Shown here: piece after piece, positions 6,847 to 15,160 of the stretch
Position numbering within the stretch: the stretch's first letter is position 1
How the letters are laid out: the number at the start of each line of letters is the position of its first letter
Assembly: GCF_000411975.1 (NCBI RefSeq)
Contig: NZ_ASXG01000182.1
Coordinates: 3,524-67,523, forward strand
Length of the DNA: 64,000 nt
Direction of reading: 5' to 3'
DNA from: Amycolatopsis orientalis DSM 43388
Lineage (GTDB): Bacteria > Actinomycetota > Actinomycetes > Mycobacteriales > Pseudonocardiaceae
Notes under the pieces: model-generated
Told to the model about the DNA's origin: nothing
Database searches by the model: none
The model's input: the letters and a program-made list of their open reading frames with translations, nothing else
Program-made: the position numbers and the translations under genes

Positions 6847-8420
6847 ACGCGGCGACGGTGATCATCGGCGGCGTGAGCCTGGCGGTGCTGGTGTGGATGC
6901 TGGCCAAACTCGGCCGCGCCTTCGCCGCGATCGCGGAAACCCTGGCCGCACTGGCATTCCTCGGCCTGGCCCTGTGGGGCCTCGCGCGGGCCGTGGGCTG
7001 GATTGTTCGGCAACTGGCCACCCACTGGCGCACCTGCCTGACCTTGCTCGCCCTGTGGGCGTGGTGGCATTGGCTCGGCTGGCTCTCCCTGGCGATCACG
7101 GCCGGTTCTGTCGGCCTGGTCGCTGCGGTGTGGCGGCTGGGCTGGCGGATCGGGTTCGAGCAGTGGTGCGGGCGCTGGGTGCGTGCCTGGTGGCTGCGCT
7201 GGGCCGTCTACGGGCGCAAGCTCCCGGGCTGGCTGCATGCCTGCGGCCTGACCGTGCGGGACGAGGCGATCCCGGTGGACGTGACGGTGAACCTGGTCTC
7301 GCGGCGTCGCAAGCGCGAAGCGGTGGCCCAGTCCCGGCGTGACGCGGGCGTGGCTTTCCCGAAGCTGCTGCGGGTCCGTTCCGGCCCCTCGTGGGACGAG
7401 GTGCGCGTACGCCTGGTGCCCGGCCAGACTCCGGAGGACTTCGGCGAGGCTGCCCGTGCTTTGGCGACGGCGCGGCGGGTGACGCGGGTGCAGGTGCGGG
7501 AGATCTCGCCGGATGTGGTGTCGGTGGACTTCATGCGCCGGGACCTGCTGGCCTCGGCGGTGTCCTGCCTGCCGCTGCCGGAGGTGGCCGAAGCGTCGGC
7601 GGTGGATCTGCGGCGAGTGTTCGCCGGTTCCACCGAGTACGGGACGGCCTGGCGGCTGCCCCTGCTCGGCGGCGGCGCGCACACCCTCGTGGCCGGTGCT
7701 TCGGGTGCGGGAAAGAACTCGGTGATGTGGTCGCCGCTGGTGTCGGCTGCCCCGGCAATCCGCTCCGGGCTGGTGCGGGTGTCCGGTGTGGACCCCAAGG
7801 GCATGGAACTCGCGTACGGGCGCGGGATCTTCTGCCGGTACGCGGTCTCGGGCAAAGAGGCGCTGGAGGTGCTGGAGGCGCTGCGGGACGAACTGGAGCG
7901 CCGCAAGCGGGCGTTCGCGGGGCAGACCCGGGAAGTGCCGCTCTCGCAGGAGTTTCCGCTTGAGCTGCTGGAGTTCGACGAGTTGGCGGCGTTGACCCGC
8001 TACACCGACCGCAAGACGCGAGAGGCGATCACCGAACACATTTCGGTCCTCAACACCCAAGGGCGGGCGGCGCTGATCTCGGTGCGTGGCTACGTGCAGG
8101 ACCCGACGAAGGAAACCATCCCGGTGCGGGAACTGTTCACCCGCCGCGTCTGCCTGCGCGTCACGTCCAAGTCTCAGGTGTCCATGGTGCTCGGCGACGG
8201 CGCATACGAACGCGGCGCGTGGGCCAACCGCATCCCGGAGAGCACGCCCGGTGTCGGCTACGTGTGGGGCGAAGGCATCCGCGAACCCCTACGCGTGCGC
8301 GCTGGATGGGTCTCTGACGCGACGGTGAAAGCGCTGGAGAACTACGTCACCAACGGCGGGGCACAGGTGATCGACCTCGCCCATAACCGCGGTGACAGCA
8401 AGGAAAGGGGGACGGCATGA
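6843..8420 (+). CDS. FtsK/SpoIIIE-type transfer ATPase (TraB-like)
   Basis: A 525-residue septal DNA translocator of the kind that moves AICE double-stranded DNA between hyphae. Two or more N-terminal membrane segments (residues about 5-40 and 55-95) are followed by a soluble motor. The Walker A lies near residue 284 (AGASGAGKNS) and the Walker B near 376 (LELLEFDEL). Sensor-type TKSQVSMVLGDGA and a conserved ANRIPESTPGVGYVW stretch follow. The P-loop has Asn where this family commonly has Gly after the Lys. Start and stop both overlap neighbours by four bases. Length is typical of AICE TraB/TraSA proteins. Confidence 0.85.
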   Translation: MNAATVIIGGVSLAVLVWMLAKLGRAFAAIAETLAALAFLGLALWGLARAVGWIVRQLATHWRTCLTLLALWAWWHWLGWLSLAITAGSVGLVAAVWRLGWRIGFEQWCGRWVRAWWLRWAVYGRKLPGWLHACGLTVRDEAIPVDVTVNLVSRRRKREAVAQSRRDAGVAFPKLLRVRSGPSWDEVRVRLVPGQTPEDFGEAARALATARRVTRVQVREISPDVVSVDFMRRDLLASAVSCLPLPEVAEASAVDLRRVFAGSTEYGTAWRLPLLGGGAHTLVAGASGAGKNSVMWSPLVSAAPAIRSGLVRVSGVDPKGMELAYGRGIFCRYAVSGKEALEVLEALRDELERRKRAFAGQTREVPLSQEFPLELLEFDELAALTRYTDRKTREAITEHISVLNTQGRAALISVRGYVQDPTKETIPVRELFTRRVCLRVTSKSQVSMVLGDGAYERGAWANRIPESTPGVGYVWGEGIREPLRVRAGWVSDATVKALENYVTNGGAQVIDLAHNRGDSKERGTA

Positions 8421-8803
8421 ACCGGCTGATGGTCTTCCTCGACGCGATCCGGGACCACCTCGACGCGTATGCGCTGCCCCCGGCCTTCTCGGTGAAAGTC
8501 ACGTCCGTGTCCGACCCGATCACTGTCCAGCTCGACACCGGCGGCCTGCCCGGCGTGGCGCGGGGGTTGAGCGTATGGGCGTCCACCCTGGACGAACCAC
8601 GGGCCAGCGTGGTGCGCGTCGGGGACGGCGGGCTGGTCTTGGTGTCGCTGACCGGCCGTACTCCCTGCGGGGTTCCGGTCAACGTCTACGGCGGGGTTCC
8701 GTTCGACCCGGCCACCTTCCCGGACCTGCCTCTGCGGACCGATCAGGACATGCCCGTGTGGCTGCTGCGGCAGTGGGCACGCGCCGGAGGGGAGGTCGCC
8801 TGA
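8417..8803 (+). CDS. Hypothetical AICE protein
   Basis: A 128-residue soluble protein with no recognised domain. It looks like a small alpha/beta fold with several beta strands (FSVKVTSVSDPITVQLDTGG, then ASVVRVGDGGLVLVSLTG) and a C-terminal helix (PVWLLRQWARAGG). Its ATG overlaps the transfer ATPase stop, and the Rep gene's ATG overlaps its own stop. It is therefore part of one coupled transfer-replication operon. Proteins of this size between traB and rep recur in pSAM2-like elements. Confidence 0.6.
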   Translation: MNRLMVFLDAIRDHLDAYALPPAFSVKVTSVSDPITVQLDTGGLPGVARGLSVWASTLDEPRASVVRVGDGGLVLVSLTGRTPCGVPVNVYGGVPFDPATFPDLPLRTDQDMPVWLLRQWARAGGEVA

Positions 8804-10527
8804 TGCCCCCCTCAGGACGGGAACATGCTGGTCAGCCAATGCCTGCCACGCTTGCGGGGCCCGCATGGTCGCGCTCCTCGGCTAACGACGAAACCGCTGG
8901 TCAGCCGATGCCGGCACGGGGACCGGACCGAATCCGTGGTGCCCTCGCGGCCGACGTGGTGAAGGCGACGGCGGAGCAGCACGGGGTGTGCGTCCGGCCG
9001 TTCACGATGGAAGTCGCCGACACGGAGACCGGGGAGCTGCGCTACGTCCCGGTGCCGTGCGGCTCCACGGTGGAATCGGTGTGCCTGCCGTGTGCTCGCA
9101 AGGCCAAGGCCCTGCGGCAGGCCCAGTGCCGGGAGGGCTGGCACCTGACCGAAGAACCCGTGATCACCCGCGCGGAACCGACGGAGACTCAACGGGAGTT
9201 GCTGACCTACCGGGCTGATCTCGCCGCGCACTACCGGGACGCGGTCGAGGCCGGGAACGAGCCGGAGGCGGAGGAACTGCGGGCCGAAGTGTCCACCGTG
9301 GACGCGGAGCTGCGCGAGTCGGGCATGACGGGGCGGCTTCCATCCCTCGACGCACCCGGCAAGAAGCCGGTGAAACGGTCCACGCGTCGGCGGCAGGACG
9401 CGCCGAACCTTCCCCGCAAGAAAGTCGCCAAAACCACCGTCGGACGGGAGTTCGCGGGCCGGTTCCGGCCGTCGATGTTCGTCACCCTCACCTGCGACAC
9501 CTACGGCCGCGTGCGCCCGGACGGCTCCCCGGTCGACCCCAGCTCGTACGACTACCGGCGGGCGGCTCGGGACGCGGTGCACTTCGCCGCGCTGGTGGAC
9601 CGGTGGTGGCAGAACCTGCGCCGGGTCGTCGGGTTCGACGTGCAGTACTTCGCCACCGTGGAACCCCAGAAACGCGCCGCACCCCACCTGCACACCGCGC
9701 TGCGCGGAGCGATCTCCCACGAGGTCATCCGGATCGTGACCGAAGCGACCTACCACCAGGTGTGGTGGCCCAACCACGACAAGATGGTCTACGGCGGGGA
9801 CCGGAAACCGGTGTGGGACCCCGATGCCCGTTCCTTTGTGGACCCTGACACCCGGGAGCCGCTGACGGCGTGGGACGACGCGGTAGACGCGGTGGAGGAA
9901 CCGGCGCACGTCGTGCGGTTCGGGCAACAGGTGCACTCGAAAGGAATCCTCGGCGGCACCGAGGAAGCCGGGCGGCACATCGGCTACCTGACCAAATACC
10001 TCACCAAATCCACCGGCGAAGTGGTCGACGCCGAGACCGCCGCGCAGCGTGACCACCACGACCGGTTGCACGCTGAGCTGGCGGTCACCCCGTGCTCTCC
10101 GCGCTGCCCGGTGTGGCTGCTCTACGGCATCAATCCCAAGGGGGCCAACGGAAAAACGACTCCGGGGCACTGCCGGGGGCGCGCGCATCGGCGGACCACG
10201 CTCGGCCTGCCCGGTCGCCGGGTCCTGGTCTCCCGCAAGTGGTCCGGCAAGACCGTGGCCGACCACAAGGCCGACCGGGTCGGGTTCGTGCTTTCCGCCC
10301 TCGCGGCGGTCGGGATCGAGAAACCACGCCCCGACCCGGAAAAGCTGTCGTGGCGCAAGGTCGAGCCCGGTGACCCGAACTGCCCGCCCCGGGACCAGCT
10401 CGTCATGCGCGCCATCGCCGAACGCCTCACCTGGAAAGCCGAATACGAAGCCGCCCGGCTCGCCGCGTCCGGATCACCGCCGCCCGAGCCGCCGGAAACT
10501 TCGGCAACTGCGCGGTTGGCCGCCTGA
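8803..10527 (+). CDS. Rolling-circle replication initiator (RepSA-like)
   Basis: A 574-residue initiator expected to nick the element's double-strand origin and start rolling-circle replication after excision. Rep motifs are seen in order: motif 1 FVTLTCDTYGRV near residue 226, the metal-binding motif 2 PHLHTAL (His-x-His) near 293-299, and the catalytic motif 3 YLTKYLTKS near 394-402 with the Tyr and Lys of the Y-x-x-K-Y type. An N-terminal Cys cluster (CGSTVESVCLPCARK) may be a zinc site. The ATG at 8803 has GGAGGGGAGG upstream and is preferred to a longer open frame from 8392. Downstream come xis and int. Confidence 0.85.
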   Translation: MPPSGREHAGQPMPATLAGPAWSRSSANDETAGQPMPARGPDRIRGALAADVVKATAEQHGVCVRPFTMEVADTETGELRYVPVPCGSTVESVCLPCARKAKALRQAQCREGWHLTEEPVITRAEPTETQRELLTYRADLAAHYRDAVEAGNEPEAEELRAEVSTVDAELRESGMTGRLPSLDAPGKKPVKRSTRRRQDAPNLPRKKVAKTTVGREFAGRFRPSMFVTLTCDTYGRVRPDGSPVDPSSYDYRRAARDAVHFAALVDRWWQNLRRVVGFDVQYFATVEPQKRAAPHLHTALRGAISHEVIRIVTEATYHQVWWPNHDKMVYGGDRKPVWDPDARSFVDPDTREPLTAWDDAVDAVEEPAHVVRFGQQVHSKGILGGTEEAGRHIGYLTKYLTKSTGEVVDAETAAQRDHHDRLHAELAVTPCSPRCPVWLLYGINPKGANGKTTPGHCRGRAHRRTTLGLPGRRVLVSRKWSGKTVADHKADRVGFVLSALAAVGIEKPRPDPEKLSWRKVEPGDPNCPPRDQLVMRAIAERLTWKAEYEAARLAASGSPPPEPPETSATARLAA

Positions 10528-10550
10528 CCAGGGAAGGGGGAGATCTGAGG

Positions 10551-10733
10551 ATGATCACGCGTAAATGGCACACCGTTGCCGAGGTGGCGGAGATGCTGGG
10601 CTACGGACTGTCGAAGACGAAAATGCTGGTCGCCACTCAACAGATTCGCTCTGTCAAGGACGGCCGGAACCGGCGAATTCTTCCCGAATGGGTTGACCAG
10701 TACATCAACGATCGAGTTATGGAGGGAAATTAA
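10551..10733 (+). CDS. xis: Excisionase (Xis), MerR-type HTH
   Basis: A 60-residue winged-helix DNA-binding protein of the excisionase family (WHTVAEVAEMLGYGLSKTKMLV, then IRSVKDGRNRRILPEWVDQYI). It would bend DNA at the attachment site and steer the integrase towards excision. A GGGGGAG ribosome site precedes the ATG. It ends one base before the integrase ATG, the standard xis-int arrangement. Confidence 0.85.
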   Translation: MITRKWHTVAEVAEMLGYGLSKTKMLVATQQIRSVKDGRNRRILPEWVDQYINDRVMEGN

Positions 10734-10734
10734 T

Positions 10735-11946
10735 ATGGCAGGGAAACGCGCCAACGGGGAAGGTTCGATCTTCCCTTATCGAAGGGGGTTCTGCGCGTAC
10801 GCATGGGTCACAACCCCCAGCGGAGACAGGAAACGAAAATACGTTTACGGGAAGACTCGGGAGGAAGTCCACAATAAGTGGCTGAAGCTGCAGCAGGAAG
10901 CAAAGAAAGGACCCGTTTCGACGAATGTTCCCAAGCTAGGCCCGTACCTGCTGCACTGGCTTGAGGAGTTTATTCAGCCGAACCGTGCACCGAAGACGTA
11001 CGTCAACTATGAGCTTTTCGTGCGGTTGTACATCAACCCCTTCTTAGGGGAAACGCGCATCGATCGCCTTCAACTCCGCGAGGCACAGAAGTGGGCCAAC
11101 AAGCTGCCTACGGTGTGCCAGTGCTGCGCACAGGGCAAAGACGCCAAGCGGCCGCGAAACAAGCAACGCTGCTGTGCGAAGGGTCGGTGCTGCGGACAGG
11201 CACCATCCGCAAGGACCATCAGGGACATCCGGGATTGCCTGCGGAGCGCGCTGAACTACGCCATCCGCGAAGAGCTGATTACCCGCAACGTGGTCGGCTT
11301 GGTGACGTTGCCTGCCGTCCGGAAGCCCAAGCGCCAGCGGTGGTCCAACGATGAAGCACGAAAGTTCCTGGAGTCGGCGAAGAAAGACAACGATCCGCTC
11401 TACGCGGCCTACGTCCTCATCGTGATCATGGGTATGCGCGAAGGGGAAGTGCTTGGCCTGCCCGAGGAAGCAATCAACTTCGAAACGTCCGAGCTGGACA
11501 TCGCCTGGCAGCTCCAGCGCGTCCGGAAGCAGCTCCTGCACCGCCAGACCAAGACCCCGACGTCAGATGACACCTTGCCTATGATCGACGTCGTAACAGC
11601 GGCGCTGAAGCTGCGCATAGAGCACAGGAACCGGGACCGCGAGAAGGCCGACTTCTGGCCAGACAGCAACCTGCTGTTCACTACCCAGCTCGGTACGCCA
11701 GTCGAGCCGCGCAACTTCCTTCGTTCTTGGGCTGCACGCTGCACCAAAGCCGGTGTCCGCTACATCACCGTCCATGACGGCCGACGTTCGTGCGGCTCCC
11801 TGCTCGCCGACCTGGACGTGCATCCCCGCGTGGCCATGCGGATCCTCCGCCACGCTCAGTTCTCGATGACGATGGAGATCTACACGGAGGTCTCGTCCGA
11901 GCAAACACGCGCTGCGCTCAAGAAGCTGGGAGACAGCCTCCGATGA
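10735..11946 (+). CDS. int: Tyrosine site-specific integrase
   Basis: A 403-residue phage-type integrase that recombines the element with the tRNA gene. An N-terminal arm-binding part (GEGSIFPYRRGFCAYAWVT) and a SAM-like core-binding domain come first. The catalytic domain has Arg near 235 (GMREGE), the HDGRRS box near 347-350, RHAQFS near 372 and the nucleophile Tyr near 383 (MEIYTEV). Between about 128 and 157 is a Cys-rich insert (CQCCAQG...RCCAKGRCCG), often found in actinomycete AICE integrases and probably a zinc site. ATG at 10735 follows GGAGGG. The stop lies 78 bases from tRNA-Ala. Confidence 0.93.
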   Translation: MAGKRANGEGSIFPYRRGFCAYAWVTTPSGDRKRKYVYGKTREEVHNKWLKLQQEAKKGPVSTNVPKLGPYLLHWLEEFIQPNRAPKTYVNYELFVRLYINPFLGETRIDRLQLREAQKWANKLPTVCQCCAQGKDAKRPRNKQRCCAKGRCCGQAPSARTIRDIRDCLRSALNYAIREELITRNVVGLVTLPAVRKPKRQRWSNDEARKFLESAKKDNDPLYAAYVLIVIMGMREGEVLGLPEEAINFETSELDIAWQLQRVRKQLLHRQTKTPTSDDTLPMIDVVTAALKLRIEHRNRDREKADFWPDSNLLFTTQLGTPVEPRNFLRSWAARCTKAGVRYITVHDGRRSCGSLLADLDVHPRVAMRILRHAQFSMTMEIYTEVSSEQTRAALKKLGDSLR

Positions 11947-11983
11947 GCCGTTGCTGTACTTTGCTGCTGTACGGGCATGAAAA

Positions 11984-12013
11984 AGGCCCTCCCCGGTACC
12001 CCGGAAAGGGCCT
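11984..12013 (-). terminator. Intrinsic terminator after tRNA-Ala
   Basis: AGGCCCT (11984-11990) and AGGGCCT (12007-12013) form a stem with an inner CCGG-rich part. Read on the minus strand the stem is followed by TTTTT, so it ends tRNA-Ala transcription and may also stop readthrough from the integrase gene. Confidence 0.75.
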
Positions 12014-12024
12014 CTCACCTGCTG

Positions 12025-12097
12025 TGGAGCTGAGGGGAATCGAACCCCTGACCTTCTCGATGCGAACGAGACGCGCTACCAACTGCGCTACAGCCCC
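12025..12097 (-). tRNA. tRNA-Ala(CGC)
   Basis: A 73-base cloverleaf reads on the minus strand. It has a 7-bp acceptor (GGGGCTG/CAGCTCC, discriminator A), a D-stem GCGC, an anticodon loop TTCGCAT giving anticodon CGC (reads GCG), and a T-arm AGGGG-TTCGATT-CCCCT. CCA is not encoded. Its 3' end faces the integrase gene, so it is the probable attachment site. Confidence 0.95.
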
Positions 12098-12170
12098 TAG
12101 GAGCGTGAGCCCCTGTTGTTCAGTGCTTGGAAAGCTTAGCAGCGCCCTCCAGGCACCCCACAGCGGGGGG

Positions 12171-12974
12171 TCACTCTCCGACCGCCCGGCGGTACGGGCT
12201 CGTGCTCGGCTCGGCGAGTTCCTCGAAAGCGGGGTCCTCGTCGTCCAGGTCGACCACGACTGCCTGCCGACGGATGCGGGACATCGGGGACGGTTTGCGC
12301 TCCACGATGTCGCGCGGCACCTCGGGCGTGACGACCTCGACGTCCTCCTCTTCCTCCGCAAATGAGTCGTACGAAGGAGCAGCAGGGGCCGTCGCCGCGT
12401 AGCGGGCCATCCGGCGCTGCCGGATCTCTTCCTCGATGCGGACCTGGCGGCGGAGGTACACGAGGTAGCCGACGAGGGCGAGATCCACCGCGCCGTGCAC
12501 CCACCACGCGAGCGAGATGGCGAATCCGGCGATCGCGGCCGTCACAACGGCGGCGATCAGCAGGATCACGACCACTCGCTGACGGAATGCGTACTTCGCC
12601 TTGGCCGCGATCTCGGCGGCTTCCGGGTCGAAGCCGCCTCGGCCGGGCCGGTAGCTGCGGCGTTCGCGGCGTGGTTCGGCGGCGCGTTCGGCACGCGATG
12701 GCTGCGGGAGCGGCTCCGGTTCGGGTTCGGGCTCGGCGTCCAGGTCAGCGTCGAGTTCCGCTTCGAGTTCGGCGAGGTCGTCCTCCACCGAAGGATTCGC
12801 ATTGTCGGACACGGCGTCGTCCTCCTGTCCCTCGTTGCTGCCCCTTCGCACTACCCGGGCGGCCAGCGCGGAGGTCGGCGTCCGCGCGACTTGCTGGCGT
12901 TTGCGAGCCACCATGGGCACGAGAACGACGAGCCATGCCGCGGCGAGCGCGACGATGATCACCGAACTGGGCAT
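12171..12974 (-). CDS. glpR: Gephyrin-like protein receptor GlpR, membrane protein
   Basis: A 267-residue membrane protein. A first hydrophobic helix (residues 3-22) is followed by a long acidic Glu/Asp/Pro-rich loop (about 50-95), two adjacent membrane helices (about 130-175) and a charged C-terminal tail. It corresponds in layout and position to M. tuberculosis Rv0996 and the corynebacterial GlpR. There it anchors the MoeA-like Glp at the membrane and links FtsZ-ring assembly to polar growth. A GGGGGAGGTGA ribosome site precedes the ATG. It lies downstream of rimJ and glp on the same strand with a 161-base gap that probably holds its own promoter. Confidence 0.75.
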   Translation of the reverse strand: MPSSVIIVALAAAWLVVLVPMVARKRQQVARTPTSALAARVVRRGSNEGQEDDAVSDNANPSVEDDLAELEAELDADLDAEPEPEPEPLPQPSRAERAAEPRRERRSYRPGRGGFDPEAAEIAAKAKYAFRQRVVVILLIAAVVTAAIAGFAISLAWWVHGAVDLALVGYLVYLRRQVRIEEEIRQRRMARYAATAPAAPSYDSFAEEEEDVEVVTPEVPRDIVERKPSPMSRIRRQAVVVDLDDEDPAFEELAEPSTSPYRRAVGE

Positions 12975-13135
12975 CTCCCGTCACCTCCCCCGATTCTCTG
13001 CTGTAGTCACGCTAGCCACAACAGTCACACAGGAGGCGCAGACTCGCCGGGTTCGATCACGAAAATGCATCACCGCATTAGGTGAATCTCACAGGATGTG
13101 GTAACGCGTGATCGAAGCGGGACGCGTAGTCACCG

Positions 13136-13795
13136 TCAGAGCCGGTCGGCGCGTCCGGACGCCACCAGGCGGGACACCAGGCCGTCGCCGGTCTCCTCTT
13201 TCGTCACGGCGAAACACAGGTGGTCCCGCCACGCTCCGGCGACGTCGAGGTACCGCTCGAACAGCCCTTCCTGCCGGTATCCGGCCTTGGTGAGCACCCG
13301 AATGCTGGCGTTGTTCTCCGGCCGGACGGTCGCTTCCAGCCGGTGCAGCCCGGCGGCGTCGAAAGCGTGATCTGTCACGAGCGCGACGGCCGCGGTGGCC
13401 ACACCTCCGCGGACGATCTCGGACGAGACCCAGTACCCGATCCAGGCCGACCGGAGTGCGGCGCGGATCACATTACCGACAGTGATCTGCCCCGCGAATT
13501 TTCCGTCCACCGTGATCGTGAACGGCAGGCACTGGCCCCGCCGCGCCAGGCCGCGCAGCGCCGCCCACTGCGACGGCCACGACCAGAACGCGTTGCGGTC
13601 CGCCCACGGCCCGATCCCGGTCGGCTCCCACTCTTCGAGGTGCTCGCGATCGCGCAGCCGCACCCGGCTCCACTCCCCGGCATCGCGCAACCGCACCGGG
13701 CGCACGGCCAGCACGCCTGCCGGGACCCGCAAGGGACCGAGCGTGGCTGGCCAGCCCGGGTGCCGGTTTTCGACCGAGTCGGCGAGTGCGGCCAC
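13136..13795 (-). CDS. RimJ/RimL-type GNAT N-acetyltransferase
   Basis: A 219-residue GNAT acetyltransferase expected to use acetyl-CoA, similar to ribosomal-protein alanine N-acetyltransferases. Family marks are the N-terminal LAVRPVRLRDAGEWSRVRL strand-helix, the central IGYWVSSEIVRGGVATAAV acetyl-CoA-binding motif and the LHRLEATVRPENNASIRVLTKAGYRQEG segment with FERYLDVAGAWRDHLCFA. It starts with GTG three bases after glp and corresponds to Rv0995 in the conserved galU-glp-rimJ-glpR order. The true substrate is not known from sequence. Confidence 0.85.
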   Translation of the reverse strand: MAALADSVENRHPGWPATLGPLRVPAGVLAVRPVRLRDAGEWSRVRLRDREHLEEWEPTGIGPWADRNAFWSWPSQWAALRGLARRGQCLPFTITVDGKFAGQITVGNVIRAALRSAWIGYWVSSEIVRGGVATAAVALVTDHAFDAAGLHRLEATVRPENNASIRVLTKAGYRQEGLFERYLDVAGAWRDHLCFAVTKEETGDGLVSRLVASGRADRL

Positions 13796-13798
13796 GGA

Positions 13799-15160
13799 TC
13801 AGGCGCGCTGGGCGAGGAAGGTGACCTTGACCTGGTCGCCCGCGGCCACCTCGGTGAGATCTTCTTCGACGGTGATGAGGCAGTTGGCCTCGGCTAGCGA
13901 CGCGAGCAGGTGCGCACCGGACGTGCCGAGCGGCTGCACCAGGTACTCGCCGTTCGCCTCGTCGCGCAGCAGCTGGCCGCGCAGGTAGCCGCGGCGGCCC
14001 TTCGTCGAGGTGATCGACGACAGCAGCCGCGCCCCGACCACCCGGCGGTGCGGGTTGCGGGTGCCGCGCGCGGTGCGGATCAGCGGCCGCACCAGCACCT
14101 CGAAGACCACGAGCGCGCTCATCGGGTTGCCCGGGATGAGGAACGTCGGCACCGAATCCGGGCCGAGCCGGCCGAAGCCCTGCACCGACCCGGGGTGCAT
14201 CGCGACCCGCGTCATGTCGATGTGCCCGAGGTCGGACAGCGCGGCGTGCACCTCGTCGCCGGAAGACCCGCCGGCTCCGCCCGCGACGACCACGATCTCG
14301 GACATCAGCAGCCGTCCTTCGACGACCTCGCGCAGCCGCTTCGGGTCACCCGGCACGATGCCGACCCGGCTCACCTCGGCGCCAGCGTCGCGAGCGGCCG
14401 CGGCCAGCGCGTACGAGTTGACGTCGTAGACCTGGCCGACCGACGGCGTGCGGTCGATGTCCACCAGCTCGTCGCCGACCGACACGATCGACACTCGCGG
14501 CCGCGGGTAGACCAGCACCTTCGCGCGGCCGACCGCGGCCAGCAGTCCGACCTGCGCGGATCCGATGGTGTCGCCCTTGCGCACCGCGACGTCGCCGATC
14601 TGCACGTCTTCGCCGGCCCGGCGCACGTAGCCGGCCGACGGCACAGACCGGTGGATCGTGACCTTGGCCTGGTGGCCGTCGGTGTACGCGGTCGGGACCA
14701 CGGCGTCGGCGAGCGTGGGCAGCGGAGCGCCGGTGTCGACGCGTACAGCCTGCCCCGGCTGCAACCGGCGCGGCTGACGCGAGCCAGCCGGGATTTCGCC
14801 GACGACCGGCAGCTGAACCGGCTCTTGCCCGGCGGTCTGGACGTCGACGCTCCGGACCGCGTACCCGTCAACTGCCGCCTGGTCGAACCCGGGCAGCGCG
14901 TGCTCGGCGACCACTTCCTCCGCGCAGAGCAGGCCCTGCGCTTCGGAGATCGCGACCCGGACCGGCCGCGGGCGCACGGCGGCGTCGAGGGTCAGCGCGA
15001 TCTGCTCGTCGACCGAGCGGAACTCACCCGACCCGGCGGATTCTTCAGTCGGGACACCGGTTTCTGCCGATTCCGCCGCGGCGACGGCCTGAATCGCCGG
15101 TTCAGTGGCCGCGACGTCTTCGGTCGGGGTGGCGGGGGTGGAATCGAGGGAGTCCGTCAT
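13799..15160 (-). CDS. glp: Molybdopterin molybdotransferase / gephyrin-like protein Glp
   Basis: A 453-residue MoeA/gephyrin family protein. An N-terminal Ala/Glu-rich extension of about 45 residues precedes the MoeA core: QAAVDGYAVRS, PAGSRQPRRLQPGQAVRVDTGAPLP, VVPTAYTD. The MPT-binding domain follows with VSVGDELVD, GGAGGSSGDEVHAAL and IPGNPMSALVVFE. Family enzymes insert molybdate into molybdopterin. In Corynebacteriales this syntenic paralogue (Rv0994) is the cell-division protein Glp that binds FtsZ and GlpR. Sequence alone does not show whether it keeps enzymatic activity. Its ATG overlaps the galU stop. Confidence 0.85.
   Translation of the reverse strand: MTDSLDSTPATPTEDVAATEPAIQAVAAAESAETGVPTEESAGSGEFRSVDEQIALTLDAAVRPRPVRVAISEAQGLLCAEEVVAEHALPGFDQAAVDGYAVRSVDVQTAGQEPVQLPVVGEIPAGSRQPRRLQPGQAVRVDTGAPLPTLADAVVPTAYTDGHQAKVTIHRSVPSAGYVRRAGEDVQIGDVAVRKGDTIGSAQVGLLAAVGRAKVLVYPRPRVSIVSVGDELVDIDRTPSVGQVYDVNSYALAAAARDAGAEVSRVGIVPGDPKRLREVVEGRLLMSEIVVVAGGAGGSSGDEVHAALSDLGHIDMTRVAMHPGSVQGFGRLGPDSVPTFLIPGNPMSALVVFEVLVRPLIRTARGTRNPHRRVVGARLLSSITSTKGRRGYLRGQLLRDEANGEYLVQPLGTSGAHLLASLAEANCLITVEEDLTEVAAGDQVKVTFLAQRA

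Larger units (their letters stand above)
1995..12030. mobile_element. AICE (pSAM2-type integrative conjugative element) in tRNA-Ala
   Basis: The full AICE set is in one orientation: transfer ATPase (6843), rolling-circle Rep (8803), Xis (10551) and tyrosine integrase (10735). The integrase stop lies 78 bases from the 3' end of tRNA-Ala(CGC), the usual target geometry. Regulators and small unknown genes fill 3.5-6.5 kb. The right end is placed at the tRNA 3' end. The left end is not resolved because I could find no copy of the tRNA 3' sequence leftward. The start given is the XRE gene, chosen for its lower GC and its divergent promoter. cutA and the PPE/EspG pair may or may not belong. Confidence 0.75.

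Noticed and set aside
6486..8060. 524-codon reverse frame across the traB region
   Set aside because: It lies opposite the well-supported transfer ATPase and is Arg/His/Gln-rich shadow sequence.
8812..10266. 484-codon reverse frame opposite rep
   Set aside because: Rep motifs and coupling support the plus strand; the reverse product has no recognisable pattern.
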